From Bacillus sp. 03113 (lineage in GTDB: Bacteria; Bacillota; Bacilli; Bacillales; Cytobacillaceae): 64,000 nt of DNA. Under the pieces are notes generated by a model. That model had not been told where the DNA came from, did no database searches, and saw only the letters and a list, made by a program, of their open reading frames with translations. Below are positions 1-8,243 of the stretch, in pieces (position 1 is the stretch's first letter; each line of letters opens with the position of its first letter). The stretch covers positions 157,857-221,856 of the forward strand of contig NZ_VATK01000007.1 of NCBI RefSeq assembly GCF_006546985.1, read 5' to 3'. Position numbers and translations under genes: made by a program.

Positions 1-286
1 ACAAATCAAACAACCTTTATACCCTCAATTGAAACCACAAGTATTCAATAGCATTGCCCCTTTTGTCAAATACGGCTTAAAAGAGGCGAAAGCAACTTCT
101 TTTGAGCATGCATTACAAGAGGTTGCAGCAATGACCTATTTACTAGGTAAGGGCATGGATGCACAAACTGCCTATTTAACGGTTGAATCATGGGAAAGAA
201 TGAAACGTTTTAAAAATTGCAAAACACCTCTCCGACATCAGTCAAATGAAGTCGAAAGAGGTGTTTTTGTTTTATTTTTCCAATAA
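1..286 (+). CDS. Unrecognised protein, 3' end only
   Basis: The reading frame is open from the first bases of the window, so this is the C-terminal part of a gene that starts outside. About 94 codons are visible. The piece is soluble and mostly helical-looking (...EHALQEVAAMTYLLGKG...), and I do not recognise the family. The oddity is the end: the last ~22 codons run through a rho-independent terminator hairpin at 221-267, and the stop codon lies after it. Either the natural stop was lost by mutation and the frame now reads through the terminator, or the protein always ended in hairpin-encoded residues. The TTG at 29 is in frame but has no ribosome site, so I do not take it as a start. Confidence 0.6.
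   Translation, partial: QIKQPLYPQLKPQVFNSIAPFVKYGLKEAKATSFEHALQEVAAMTYLLGKGMDAQTAYLTVESWERMKRFKNCKTPLRHQSNEVERGVFVLFFQ
221..272 (+). terminator. Rho-independent terminator inside the 3' end of the first gene
   Basis: Arms AAAACACCTCTCCGAC (221-236) and GTCGAAAGAGGTGTTTT (251-267) pair with one bulge and are followed by a T-rich run. The hairpin is translated in the frame of the upstream gene. Confidence 0.75.
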
Positions 287-350
287 ATGAATGATATACT
301 GAATAAAATTTGAAAAAAAGAAAACATTTATTTTAATAGGAGAAAATCAC

Positions 351-893
351 ATGTTCCCAAGACTAGAAACAGAACGGCTGATATTAAGAGAAATAATAAA
401 AGAGGATGCTGAAGGGGTTTTTGCCTGCTTTTCTAATGAGAAGGTAACAAGATATTATGGGCAAGAAACGTTAAAAACCATTGACCAAGCAAAACAATTT
501 GTAGAGTTTTTCACAAAAAATTACAATGGAAAGAGAGGCATTCGGTGGGGAATTGAGCGAAAAGGAACTAAAGGAATAATTGGAACGGTAGGATTTAATG
601 CTTGGCTGCCAAAACATAAGCGAGCAGAAATCGGTTATGAAATTCACCCAGACCATTGGAGAAAGGGGTACGCGCAAGAAGCTATTTCGAAAATTTTAAA
701 TTATGGTTTTGAAGAGCTTGGTTTAAATCGAATTGGTGCGGTTGTTTTTATAGAAAATAAAGCTTCTAATCAATTGCTAACGAAGATGGGGTTTCAAAAA
801 GAAGGTGTATTAAAAGATTATATGTATCAAAATGGAATGCCACATGATACGAATGTTTATTCGATCATAAAAAAGAAAGCCGTTTCCCTATAA
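351..893 (+). CDS. GNAT-family N-acetyltransferase (RimJ/RimL type)
   Basis: A 180-residue acetyl-CoA-dependent N-acetyltransferase. It opens with the typical RimJ/RimL-like phrase LETERLILREI near residue 5. The acetyl-CoA loop region is around residues 93-115 (EIGYEIHPDHWRKGYAQEA), followed by ENKASNQLLTKMGF, the usual 'N..S..l..k.GF' end of the fold. It has the normal length for the family. The ATG is preceded by AGGAG at 338-342. It stands alone between terminators. The substrate cannot be told from sequence. It may be a ribosomal-protein, antibiotic or small-molecule acetyltransferase. Confidence 0.9.
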   Translation: MFPRLETERLILREIIKEDAEGVFACFSNEKVTRYYGQETLKTIDQAKQFVEFFTKNYNGKRGIRWGIERKGTKGIIGTVGFNAWLPKHKRAEIGYEIHPDHWRKGYAQEAISKILNYGFEELGLNRIGAVVFIENKASNQLLTKMGFQKEGVLKDYMYQNGMPHDTNVYSIIKKKAVSL

Positions 894-902
894 AGGAAAC
901 GG
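880..902 (-). terminator. Terminator between converging genes
   Basis: CCGTTTCC (880-887) pairs with GGAAACGG (895-902). The T-rich tract lies on the minus-strand side, so it mainly ends the ABC operon. The stop codon of the GNAT gene sits in the loop. Confidence 0.6.
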
Positions 903-926
903 TAATCGATCCTCTTTATAGTGCTG

Positions 927-1709
927 TTAAACTTTAAAAAATGAAGCATATTTCCTTGCCAGTTTTTCCATTACATTGATAAGGATAGCGGCTATACATA
1001 AATAAAGAATGCCAATTAAAAATTCTTTTAGCAACAATGGATAAATTGAACTTGATTCCAGATGAAATATAGATCTTATGGCTTCTATGCTATGAGTTAA
1101 AGGCAAAAAGCTTACGAATTTTTGGATCCAAGCTGGAAAAAGTTGAACCGAAAAATTAACCCCGCAAAAGACCTGCAGCAGTGCCATCATTATATTTGAA
1201 AATAAATTTACATTTGAAAAAAGTAAGCTTGTGCATGCAATCATCATAGAAAAGCTGATCATTGAAAATAAGGTAACGATTAATAAAAGCAGAATAGAGA
1301 ATGCTTGATCCACAGGAAAAGTAAGGTGAAAAAGCACCTGCCCAATCAAAAGACCATAAATAAATACAAACAATCCATCAACTAATGGAATAAAACCTTT
1401 TTGAAAAATGATTCTAAATGTTGATAATGGAGCGGCAATATTTAGCTCAAGTGTTCCAAATCTTCTTTCCATTTGAAGCAAATACATGAAATGGAACAAC
1501 ATTGTCCTTCCTGTGTAATACACAATATTGCCAAGTACAATATATTTTAAGTATTCTGTTCCAGCGATCGCACTTACTAAAGCCGCAAAGAAAAGATAGT
1601 GTATAAGGGGGTCTAATAATCGAAATAAAATGAATGAACGGATTGATTGAATAGGATAAATGGCTTTATAGGATAAAAAAGGCACCCCGAATTTGTTTAA
1701 AGCTTCCAT
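927..1709 (-). CDS. ABC-2 type transporter permease
   Basis: A 260-residue integral membrane protein of the ABC-2 permease family. About six hydrophobic segments follow a short cytoplasmic N-terminus, with no binding-protein or ATPase domain. It is the last of three genes read leftwards. Its ATG overlaps the stop of the preceding permease by one base (TAATG), which implies translational coupling. With its partner permease it should form the membrane channel of an exporter driven by the upstream ATPase. The cargo (drug, peptide or lipid) is not evident. Confidence 0.85.
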   Translation of the reverse strand: MEALNKFGVPFLSYKAIYPIQSIRSFILFRLLDPLIHYLFFAALVSAIAGTEYLKYIVLGNIVYYTGRTMLFHFMYLLQMERRFGTLELNIAAPLSTFRIIFQKGFIPLVDGLFVFIYGLLIGQVLFHLTFPVDQAFSILLLLIVTLFSMISFSMMIACTSLLFSNVNLFSNIMMALLQVFCGVNFSVQLFPAWIQKFVSFLPLTHSIEAIRSIFHLESSSIYPLLLKEFLIGILYLCIAAILINVMEKLARKYASFFKV

Positions 1710-2473
1710 TAGATTTCCCCCACTTGTCCATTTTCTCTAAGCACCTTTTCCATCTTTTTAACAATGAAGAAGGAAATAAGGAAATAAATAAAGCTGATCA
1801 AAAGTGAAATTTCGATTGAAGTAAAAACTGAAGGTGATAAAGCAATAGCATCATATAATACTTTTATTCCCCATGTCATTGGAATGGAATACGCAATATA
1901 CTGAAGGATGGTTGGCATGCTTTCAACCGGCAAGTATACTCCGCAAATTAATAGAATCGGAAGAACAATTACATTTTGATAGTCGTAAACATTTTGAAAC
2001 GCAGTAAAAACAATGGCTAAAATGGTACCGACTACACTTAGAGATATTAGTAAAACAATAACAGCTATGAAATACAATCCGTAATCATGTATCCCAATCG
2101 GAATATGAAAAATTAACCTCGCATATATAAAGTTAAGAATCATGGAGATAAGAGCAACAATAGAGTTGCTAATAGCCTTTGTTAATAATATTTGAAAAAG
2201 CGAGGTTGGTGATGCTAATAATAGCTTTAACGTATCCGACCATTTCTGAGAAATAAGAGCGGAACCAGAGGAGTAAAGCACGTAGCTCCACATACTAATC
2301 AAGGATGAAGCAACAACAAACCTTCCTGAATCCGTACTTCCTTTTATTTCTATTAAAAAATAGGTAATAGATAAAAACAAAAGTGGCTGAAAGAAAAGAA
2401 GGAATTGGTACATTCGATTATTTAAATTTGTAAAATACCTGATTTCTTTAATGACTAATGCAAAAAAGTGCAA
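1709..2473 (-). CDS. ABC-2 type transporter permease
   Basis: A 254-residue membrane protein with about six hydrophobic helices, and the second permease of the exporter. The start is TTG (2471-2473), two bases after the ATPase stop codon, with a GGGA stretch just upstream, so it depends on coupling to the ATPase gene. It is only distantly similar to its neighbour permease, which suggests a heterodimeric channel. This gene order (ATPase, permease, permease) is typical of drug or antibiotic-peptide exporters, but nothing in the sequence shows the substrate. Confidence 0.85.
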   Translation of the reverse strand: MHFFALVIKEIRYFTNLNNRMYQFLLFFQPLLFLSITYFLIEIKGSTDSGRFVVASSLISMWSYVLYSSGSALISQKWSDTLKLLLASPTSLFQILLTKAISNSIVALISMILNFIYARLIFHIPIGIHDYGLYFIAVIVLLISLSVVGTILAIVFTAFQNVYDYQNVIVLPILLICGVYLPVESMPTILQYIAYSIPMTWGIKVLYDAIALSPSVFTSIEISLLISFIYFLISFFIVKKMEKVLRENGQVGEI

Positions 2474-2475
2474 AG

Positions 2476-3411
2476 TTATCCCACATCCTTCATATGGAAT
2501 AGATATGCATCCTCTAGAGAAATCTCTTTTCTCTTTAATTTAAGAACTTCACCATAATGGTTTAAATACGAGGAAAGTTGATCCATGCTTATATTATTAC
2601 TAATTTCAAATTTGATTACATAATAAGGAGAATTAATTTCTTCTACGTCCATATGCAGAAAATAGCGGTCTTGTTGAAGAGACGTGATGTCATAGATTTG
2701 GATCGTGGCTTCAAACAAATTCAAATGATTGCACGATTTTTTGATTTGCTCAGGCTTTCCGATTAACCGAATCTGCCCGTCTTTTATAAAGGCGATTCGA
2801 TCACAAAGCTCGTCTGCTTCCTGCATATAATGGGTTGTTAAAAGTATGCTTATTCCTTTTTCGGCCAGCTCCTTCACGATTTTTCGCAATAGCTTTGCTC
2901 CAACTGGATCTAAGCCAATGGTTGGTTCATCTAAGAAAATAAGCTTTGGATCATTAATAAGGCTTCTTGCAATATGTAATCTTTGAATCATCCCTTTAGA
3001 AAACGTAAAAATCTGCTGGTCCATAGCTTCCTTTAAACCAACCAAGGAAAGGAGGCGAAGCAGTAATTCCTTTTGTTTTTTACGAGGGATTTTATATAGT
3101 GTGCAAAAATAATACATATATTCTTTTGCAGTCAGCTTCCCATAAACTCCTCTTTCTCCGCCATAGACAAAATTAATTTGATCTCTTATTTTTTGGCTTT
3201 CATTGACGACATCATGACCTAATATTTTTACCGTTCCCGACGTAGGGAGAAGCATCGTTGTTAAGATTTTGATCGTTGTCGTTTTACCTGCCCCATTCGG
3301 ACCTAGTAAACCAAAAACCTCTCCTTCATATACATCAAAAGAAACTTGATTTAGTGCAGTTTTTGTCCCTTTTTTTAATTTATACGTCCTTGTTAATTCT
3401 TTTACTTCCAT
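2476..3411 (-). CDS. ABC transporter ATP-binding protein (exporter type)
   Basis: The ATPase subunit that powers the two following permeases. Walker A GPNGAGKTTT is near residue 40, the signature FSKGMIQRLHIARSL near residue 138, and Walker B LIFLDEPTIGLD near residue 160. A ~90-residue C-terminal extension follows the catalytic domain, as in DrrA-like exporters. I choose the ATG at 3411 because GGTGGG lies about 11 bases upstream. The in-frame ATG at 3423 directly abuts that sequence. The gene begins an operon of three tightly packed genes. Confidence 0.88.
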   Translation of the reverse strand: MEVKELTRTYKLKKGTKTALNQVSFDVYEGEVFGLLGPNGAGKTTTIKILTTMLLPTSGTVKILGHDVVNESQKIRDQINFVYGGERGVYGKLTAKEYMYYFCTLYKIPRKKQKELLLRLLSLVGLKEAMDQQIFTFSKGMIQRLHIARSLINDPKLIFLDEPTIGLDPVGAKLLRKIVKELAEKGISILLTTHYMQEADELCDRIAFIKDGQIRLIGKPEQIKKSCNHLNLFEATIQIYDITSLQQDRYFLHMDVEEINSPYYVIKFEISNNISMDQLSSYLNHYGEVLKLKRKEISLEDAYLFHMKDVG

Positions 3412-3466
3412 TATTTTATTCATCCCACCACACCATTCAGAAAATTTAGATAAAACAGATTATATA

Positions 3467-4390
3467 TTAATTTCTTCTAATTGTAAATGATTGGTACTTT
3501 GATTTGGTGGGAGTGGAATCCTTCGAAATAATAAAGATTGCAAGCATGATCAATATTAAGCCAATGGTATGAGAGAGGAAGATCTCCTCTTTTAAAATAA
3601 TAAATGAAAGTAGAATGGAGCTTAAAGGAAGTATGCTTGTCATCACTCCCGCTGAGCTGGCTGGAACCTTCTGTAATCCTTGATACATCAAAAGAAACGC
3701 TAGTACAGTAACAACGACTCCGAAGTATAAAATATTTAGCCAATCCAATATGTTCAGACTTGAAAAATGAAACTTTTTAGCTTCATAAATGGAGAACGGT
3801 AAAAATAATAGTAGTCCAAACAGGCTCATAGTCGTTGAAATGGTAAGAGGAGAAATCTTTTGAGATACAGATTTTCCTAATGTGATAAACAAGGCCTCTC
3901 CGATAACCGCTCCAAAAATGAAAAGGTTTCCCGTTAAGGAGTGTTCTGCGCTTGATTCGGCTCCCATAACATTGATGAATCCAACACCTAATATCGCAAA
4001 AAGAATTCCAAAGCCTTTTTTAACGGAAATTTTTTCTTTTAAAAATAAGAATGATATCATGCCTACAACGGCTGGGAGTGTACTAGTAATTACTCCAGCA
4101 TCTATGGCTGAAGTCTTTCTAAGACCATAGAGCATAAAAATATTAAACAAAAACACACCGGTCAGTGCTTGGAGAAAAAGAGTCACCCATTCTTTCCCCT
4201 TGATTGCTGGCAATCTTTTATTTTGGCGCAGAAATAGTGGAATTAAAATAATAGAAGCAATTAAGAATCTTAATTCAGATGCTAAAAAAACAGGGAAGCT
4301 TGATGTAATCAGTTTTCCAATCACAACAGAACTGCCGACGATCGACATCGCCGCAGCAATTTTTAAATAAGCGAGTATGGTTTGATTCAA
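3467..4390 (-). CDS. EamA/DMT-family transporter
   Basis: An inner-membrane protein of about 307 residues with ten predicted membrane segments in two repeats, the EamA (drug/metabolite transporter) layout. It probably exports a metabolite or amino acid. The TTG at 4388-4390 is the likely start because AGGAGG lies eight bases upstream; frame extensions to 4462 run into the promoter region. It is divergent from a MocR-type regulator across a 115-bp gap, an arrangement in which the regulator commonly controls the exporter. That control is inferred, not shown. Confidence 0.88.
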   Translation of the reverse strand: MNQTILAYLKIAAAMSIVGSSVVIGKLITSSFPVFLASELRFLIASIILIPLFLRQNKRLPAIKGKEWVTLFLQALTGVFLFNIFMLYGLRKTSAIDAGVITSTLPAVVGMISFLFLKEKISVKKGFGILFAILGVGFINVMGAESSAEHSLTGNLFIFGAVIGEALFITLGKSVSQKISPLTISTTMSLFGLLLFLPFSIYEAKKFHFSSLNILDWLNILYFGVVVTVLAFLLMYQGLQKVPASSAGVMTSILPLSSILLSFIILKEEIFLSHTIGLILIMLAIFIISKDSTPTKSKYQSFTIRRN

Positions 4391-4410
4391 GAATTGTTCC
4401 TCCTTATAAT

Positions 4411-4480
4411 TGGTAAACCAAACATAACATGGTAAATTGGTTTTAAGTAGATCCATTTCCAATCATCTGAAATGGTACCA
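4411..4480. promoter_or_regulatory. Divergent promoter/operator region with TGGTA repeats
   Basis: The gap between the exporter and the MocR gene holds TGGTAAACC (4411-4419), TGGTAAATT (4430-4438) and the palindrome TGGTACCA (4473-4480). The first two are direct repeats 19 bp apart. MocR proteins often bind direct repeats, so these are candidate operator half-sites. No clear -35/-10 pair was identified. Confidence 0.35.
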
Positions 4481-4505
4481 CTTTGAGCAAAAGGGGAATT
4501 TACAT

Positions 4506-5912
4506 ATGTACGGGATAACAATTGATCGATCTTTAGAGGTACCTTTAATTAAACAAGTTTATCAACAAATTAGGGAACAGATTCTACATGGGGTTTTACA
4601 AGCAGGAGAAAAGCTTCCATCCACTAGAGAATTATCCTCGGACTTATCAGTGTCTAGAAACGTGATCGTAGAAGTGTATGAGCAATTATTGGCGGAGGGA
4701 TTTTTGGAAGCAAAAAAAGGTTCAGGTACATATGTTGCTGAAGGAACCTATCTTGAACAAAATATTAGCACTCTTTTTGACAACCGTTCTATTAGTGATG
4801 TCACTGAAAAAAACAAGAATTTGATTCATTTTCGTTCGGGAATTCCTGCATTGGAGCTATTTCCACGTAAAACATGGTCAAGACTATCTCAAGCTTTATG
4901 GAATGAAGTTTCCCCTTCTTTGCTAGGATACGATATTCCAGAAGGACGCCCAGAATTAAGAACGTCATTAGCTAGCTATCTGCGAAAAACAAGGGGAGTA
5001 CATTGTCACCCTGAGCAGATTATTATAACCTCTGGTTCCGTTCAAGCCTTTACTATTATTTCACGGTTACTTTTATCACAGGGAGATAAAGTGATTATTG
5101 AAGACCCAATTACGAAGGATATTGGAGAAATTTTTAAAGAAACTGGTTCAAGTCTTTATCCAATACCAGTAGATAGAGATGGTATGAAAACATCGTTATT
5201 ACCACTAAATATTAATCCCAAGTTCGTTTTTCTAACTCCTTCGCACCAATTTCCATTAGGTGGGTCTCTTCCTATCCAAAGAAGAATTCAACTGATCCAT
5301 TTTGCAAGAAAAATGAATTGTTATCTAGTTGAGGATGATTATGACAGTGAGTTTCGCTATGAAGGACCTCCAATCAGCTCATTGCAAGGTTTAGATCCTG
5401 ATCATGTTATCTATGTTGGATCTTTTAGTAAAATCTTGCTTCCATCGCTAAGATTAGGATATTTGGTTCTTCCTACTCAACTTGTTGAAAAAAGCAGGAG
5501 GATAAAATGGATCTCGGATTTACATAACCCGTCTTTTGAACAGCTTGTGCTTGCGCGGTTTATTGGAGAAGGTCATTTAGAGAGACACATTTTTAAGATG
5601 AAGAAAGTTTATAATAATCGAAGAGACTGCCTTATTCAGTGCTTAAAAAGAGCATTCCCAAATAAAATTACACTTTTTGGATATTCAACTGGTTTACATT
5701 TAGTGGTTGAGTTTAATGATGTTGAATTTTCAAAAGAAGTACTTGAGTTAATACAATTTTCTGGTGTAAAAGTTCATCCGGTTGAAAGTCATTCTATTCA
5801 AAAAGGAAACCATCTTAATCAAGTGATTATCGGATATGGGCATTTAACGGAAGAGGAAATTAGTGAAGGCGTTAATAGATTGAAAAAAGCTTTAGAAATT
5901 ATTGGGAAATAA
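4506..5912 (+). CDS. MocR-family (GntR/aminotransferase fusion) regulator
   Basis: A 468-residue transcription factor. The N-terminal GntR winged helix (about residues 8-75: QVYQQIREQIL...LPSTRELSSDLSVSRNVIVEVYEQL) is fused to a fold-type I aminotransferase domain. The aminotransferase part keeps the PLP lysine in GSFSKILLPSLRLGY and the DDYDSEFRY motif, so PLP binding is likely. The ATG at 4506 has AGGGGAA eight bases upstream; the longer frame from 4437 lacks a site. Its divergent DMT exporter neighbour is the probable target. PdxR and GabR are the characterised relatives, but no pdxST or gab genes are nearby. Confidence 0.9.
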   Translation: MYGITIDRSLEVPLIKQVYQQIREQILHGVLQAGEKLPSTRELSSDLSVSRNVIVEVYEQLLAEGFLEAKKGSGTYVAEGTYLEQNISTLFDNRSISDVTEKNKNLIHFRSGIPALELFPRKTWSRLSQALWNEVSPSLLGYDIPEGRPELRTSLASYLRKTRGVHCHPEQIIITSGSVQAFTIISRLLLSQGDKVIIEDPITKDIGEIFKETGSSLYPIPVDRDGMKTSLLPLNINPKFVFLTPSHQFPLGGSLPIQRRIQLIHFARKMNCYLVEDDYDSEFRYEGPPISSLQGLDPDHVIYVGSFSKILLPSLRLGYLVLPTQLVEKSRRIKWISDLHNPSFEQLVLARFIGEGHLERHIFKMKKVYNNRRDCLIQCLKRAFPNKITLFGYSTGLHLVVEFNDVEFSKEVLELIQFSGVKVHPVESHSIQKGNHLNQVIIGYGHLTEEEISEGVNRLKKALEIIGK

Positions 5913-5963
5913 TGTTATAGTAACAGAGAATTCCTGATCCCAAAAATAGAGAGGTTTTAAAGT

Positions 5964-6416
5964 ATGAACTTAGATGTAACAATTAGACAAGCAACTATTC
6001 ACGATTTAAATCGTCTTATTCCAATATTTGATTCTTTTCGAGAATATTTCAAGCAGCAAAGAAACCCCGATGCAGTTGAAAAGTTTTTGTTTGAAAGATT
6101 CGAGCATCAAGAGTCTATTATTTTCATAGCTGAGCAGCAAAACGAAATTATTGGCTATGCTCACCTTTATCCAACGTTTTCTTCTTTAACCCTTCAGCGT
6201 GTGTGGATTCTTAATGACTTTTTCATCATCGAAAAGTTCCGTCAAAATGGGATTGGAAAGCAGCTGCTTGCTGCAGTAAAAGAATTCGGAGCTTTAACGA
6301 AGGCAAAGGGAATTGAACTTTCAGTAGAACATTCAAACGAAGCGGCTTGGAAATTTTATGAGAATCAAGGGTTTCAGTTAGATAAAGAATTCCGATATTA
6401 TTTTTATAAATTGTAA
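5964..6416 (+). CDS. GNAT-family N-acetyltransferase
   Basis: A 150-residue acetyltransferase. The central acetyl-CoA signature RVWILNDFFIIEKFRQNGIGKQLL contains the R/Q-x-x-G-x-G/A loop (RQNGIG) near residue 93. The ending SNEAAWKFYENQGFQ is typical of the family. The ATG follows AGAGAGG. It is read in the same direction as the MocR gene, 51 bp after it, and might be co-transcribed. The substrate is unknown. Confidence 0.88.
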   Translation: MNLDVTIRQATIHDLNRLIPIFDSFREYFKQQRNPDAVEKFLFERFEHQESIIFIAEQQNEIIGYAHLYPTFSSLTLQRVWILNDFFIIEKFRQNGIGKQLLAAVKEFGALTKAKGIELSVEHSNEAAWKFYENQGFQLDKEFRYYFYKL

Positions 6417-6599
6417 TCTGAACCTATATAAAAACAGTATTGCACACTAAATTTGAATGTGACACCTTTCAAAAGTAGAAAATGAGTTTTCCAATATCAT
6501 AGGCATGTGACAAAAATGTCATATACATATATTGTTTGTTCGGAAAATCGAGGGAAAGTAACATTAGAACCTTCTAAAATAAAACTATCAAAGTAATGA

Positions 6600-6677
6600 T
6601 GTACTATTAAAGTTGTATCAGAAGCAAATAAAATAGGCATTAAAACCATATTAGATAAAAAACGACTTGATGAATAG
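6600..6677 (+). pseudogene. Possible decayed gene end
   Basis: A short open stretch encodes ...EANKIGIKTILDKKRLDE-stop, a well-formed helical C-terminus. Stop codons lie directly upstream in the same frame. No start or ribosome site is available, so if it is real it is a remnant. The family is not identified. Confidence 0.2.
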
Positions 6678-6689
6678 GGGAATTTGAAA

Positions 6690-7043
6690 TTGATTAATTA
6701 TCATAACCGCAAATTTGTATCTGTAGAAAACACAAAGAATGGGGAGGTTTCCTCTAAAACTTATTTCCATTACAAGCAAGAAGATAAAATATTAACTGCT
6801 ACTTATTCAGGTGGAGAAATTTTAAGTGGTACAATGATCGGAATTGTAAACGATGATGGCAGTCTTGAATTCCGCTATAATCACGTAAATATAGAGCATG
6901 AAATTAGAGGGGGTAAATGCAAATCTACACCTGAAATTTTACCGGATGGAAGAATCAGGTTATTCGAAAAATGGCAGTGGTTAGACCAAGAGCACAGTGA
7001 AGGTGAATCTATTGTGGAAGAGGTAGATTATCCAATAGAGTAA
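6690..7043 (+). CDS. Small conserved protein of the family often labelled n-acetylglutamate synthase
   Basis: A soluble 117-residue protein. It resembles a small Firmicute family whose database label is n-acetylglutamate synthase, although it has no GNAT fold and no evidence of that activity. Characteristic phrases are [17 protein letters not shown] and [19 protein letters not shown], which suggest a small beta-barrel of alternating strands. The TTG at 6690 is preferred: AGGGGAA lies eight bases upstream, whereas TTG 6684 is too close. I recognise the family by wording only, and the function is unknown. Confidence 0.7.
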   Translation: MINYHNRKFVSVENTKNGEVSSKTYFHYKQEDKILTATYSGGEILSGTMIGIVNDDGSLEFRYNHVNIEHEIRGGKCKSTPEILPDGRIRLFEKWQWLDQEHSEGESIVEEVDYPIE

Positions 7044-7134
7044 TCTAATTTTCATTTTGGCTTTTTCCTTTTTTAATATTTAAATAAAATCATGCTGTTT
7101 ATTAGTACAGTAATAAGTTTGATAGGAGAAATGC

Positions 7135-7941
7135 ATGGATATTATAATTGGAATAATCATGGGTATTGTAGAAGGATTAACAGAATTTGCTCCAGTATCC
7201 TCAACTGGACATATGATTCTAGTAGGTCATTTATTAGGCTTTGAAGGAACAACGAGAGTAACTACGTTTGAAATTGTTGTTCAGTTAGGCTCTATTCTCG
7301 CAGTTGTTGTGGTTTTTTGGAAGCGTATTTTAAATATTCTTGGATTAAGTAAAAAGGAAACAGATGATCAAAATATAGGAAAGCTAAGTTATATTCACAT
7401 CTTAATCGGCATTCTTCCATTCTTTCTTTTTGGTGCCGTTTTTTATGACTTTATTAAAACATTATTTACCCCGCAAACGGTTGTCATTTCACTTATTGCT
7501 GGCGGGATTTTGATGATGGCTGCTGAGTTTATCCGAAAACCTAGTCCTACTGCCAGTACATTGGATCAAGTTTCCTATAAACAAGCGCTTGGGATGGGAT
7601 TGTTTCAATGCTTAGCACTTTTTCCAGGTTTCTCAAGAATGGGAGCAACCTTATCAGGTGGATTATTAATAGGCATGAATCACAAAACGGCTTCGGAATT
7701 TAGCTTCATTATGGCTGTTCCTATTATGGCAGCTGCTTCTGGCAAGGACTTATTAGAAAGCTGGAGCTATCTTAGTGTAAGTGATCTGCCATTGTTTATT
7801 TCTGGTTTTTTAACCGCCTTTATCGTTGCCTTGATCGCTATAAAGTTTTTCTTGGCATTAATAAATAAAATTAAATTAGTTCCTTTTGCTATATATCGAT
7901 TTGTACTCGCTATACTTTTCTGGATATTTATTCTTAATTGA
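7135..7941 (+). CDS. uppP: Undecaprenyl-diphosphatase UppP (BacA)
   Basis: A membrane phosphatase that recycles undecaprenyl pyrophosphate to the monophosphate carrier for peptidoglycan and teichoic-acid synthesis; overproduction is known to give bacitracin resistance. Length is 268 residues, normal for the family. The two conserved regions are present: EGLTEFAPVSSTGHMILV near residue 13 with the catalytic glutamates and SSTGH, and FPGFSRMGATLSGG near residue 164. The latter replaces the commoner PGTSRSGAT, as in a divergent UppP subgroup. Seven or eight hydrophobic helices are apparent. ATG with AGGAG upstream; single-gene unit. Confidence 0.93.
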   Translation: MDIIIGIIMGIVEGLTEFAPVSSTGHMILVGHLLGFEGTTRVTTFEIVVQLGSILAVVVVFWKRILNILGLSKKETDDQNIGKLSYIHILIGILPFFLFGAVFYDFIKTLFTPQTVVISLIAGGILMMAAEFIRKPSPTASTLDQVSYKQALGMGLFQCLALFPGFSRMGATLSGGLLIGMNHKTASEFSFIMAVPIMAAASGKDLLESWSYLSVSDLPLFISGFLTAFIVALIAIKFFLALINKIKLVPFAIYRFVLAILFWIFILN

Positions 7942-8052
7942 ACGAAAAGCAGTGGCTTGGTACCGAATTTCAAGCGTCTAATACATAAATAGGCTAACAA
8001 GGAACATTTTGTGAAATTCTAGTTTAGCCTTTGAGATATAAAAAATGATAAC

Positions 8053-8094
8053 CACCATTCTCATGTCATATTGACTGGCAAGATGAGAATGGTG
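8053..8094 (+). terminator. Hairpin in the gap between uppP and the MFS gene
   Basis: CACCATTCTCAT (8053-8064) pairs perfectly with ATGAGAATGGTG (8083-8094) across an 18-base loop, followed by a weak T-rich stretch. It lies in the 302-bp gap between converging genes, in which I see no other feature. Confidence 0.5.
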
Positions 8095-8243
8095 TTTACT
8101 TTTAGAATGATTGCTGGATTAAGTTAAAGATTCTACATTCATTTGATTATTCTTTCATCTAAGTCCTTGTTTTTTTAGATTTAGCCCGACAATCACCTAA
8201 GCATATGTTTGTTATGAAAAATTGAAAAGAGACTTCTGTTACT

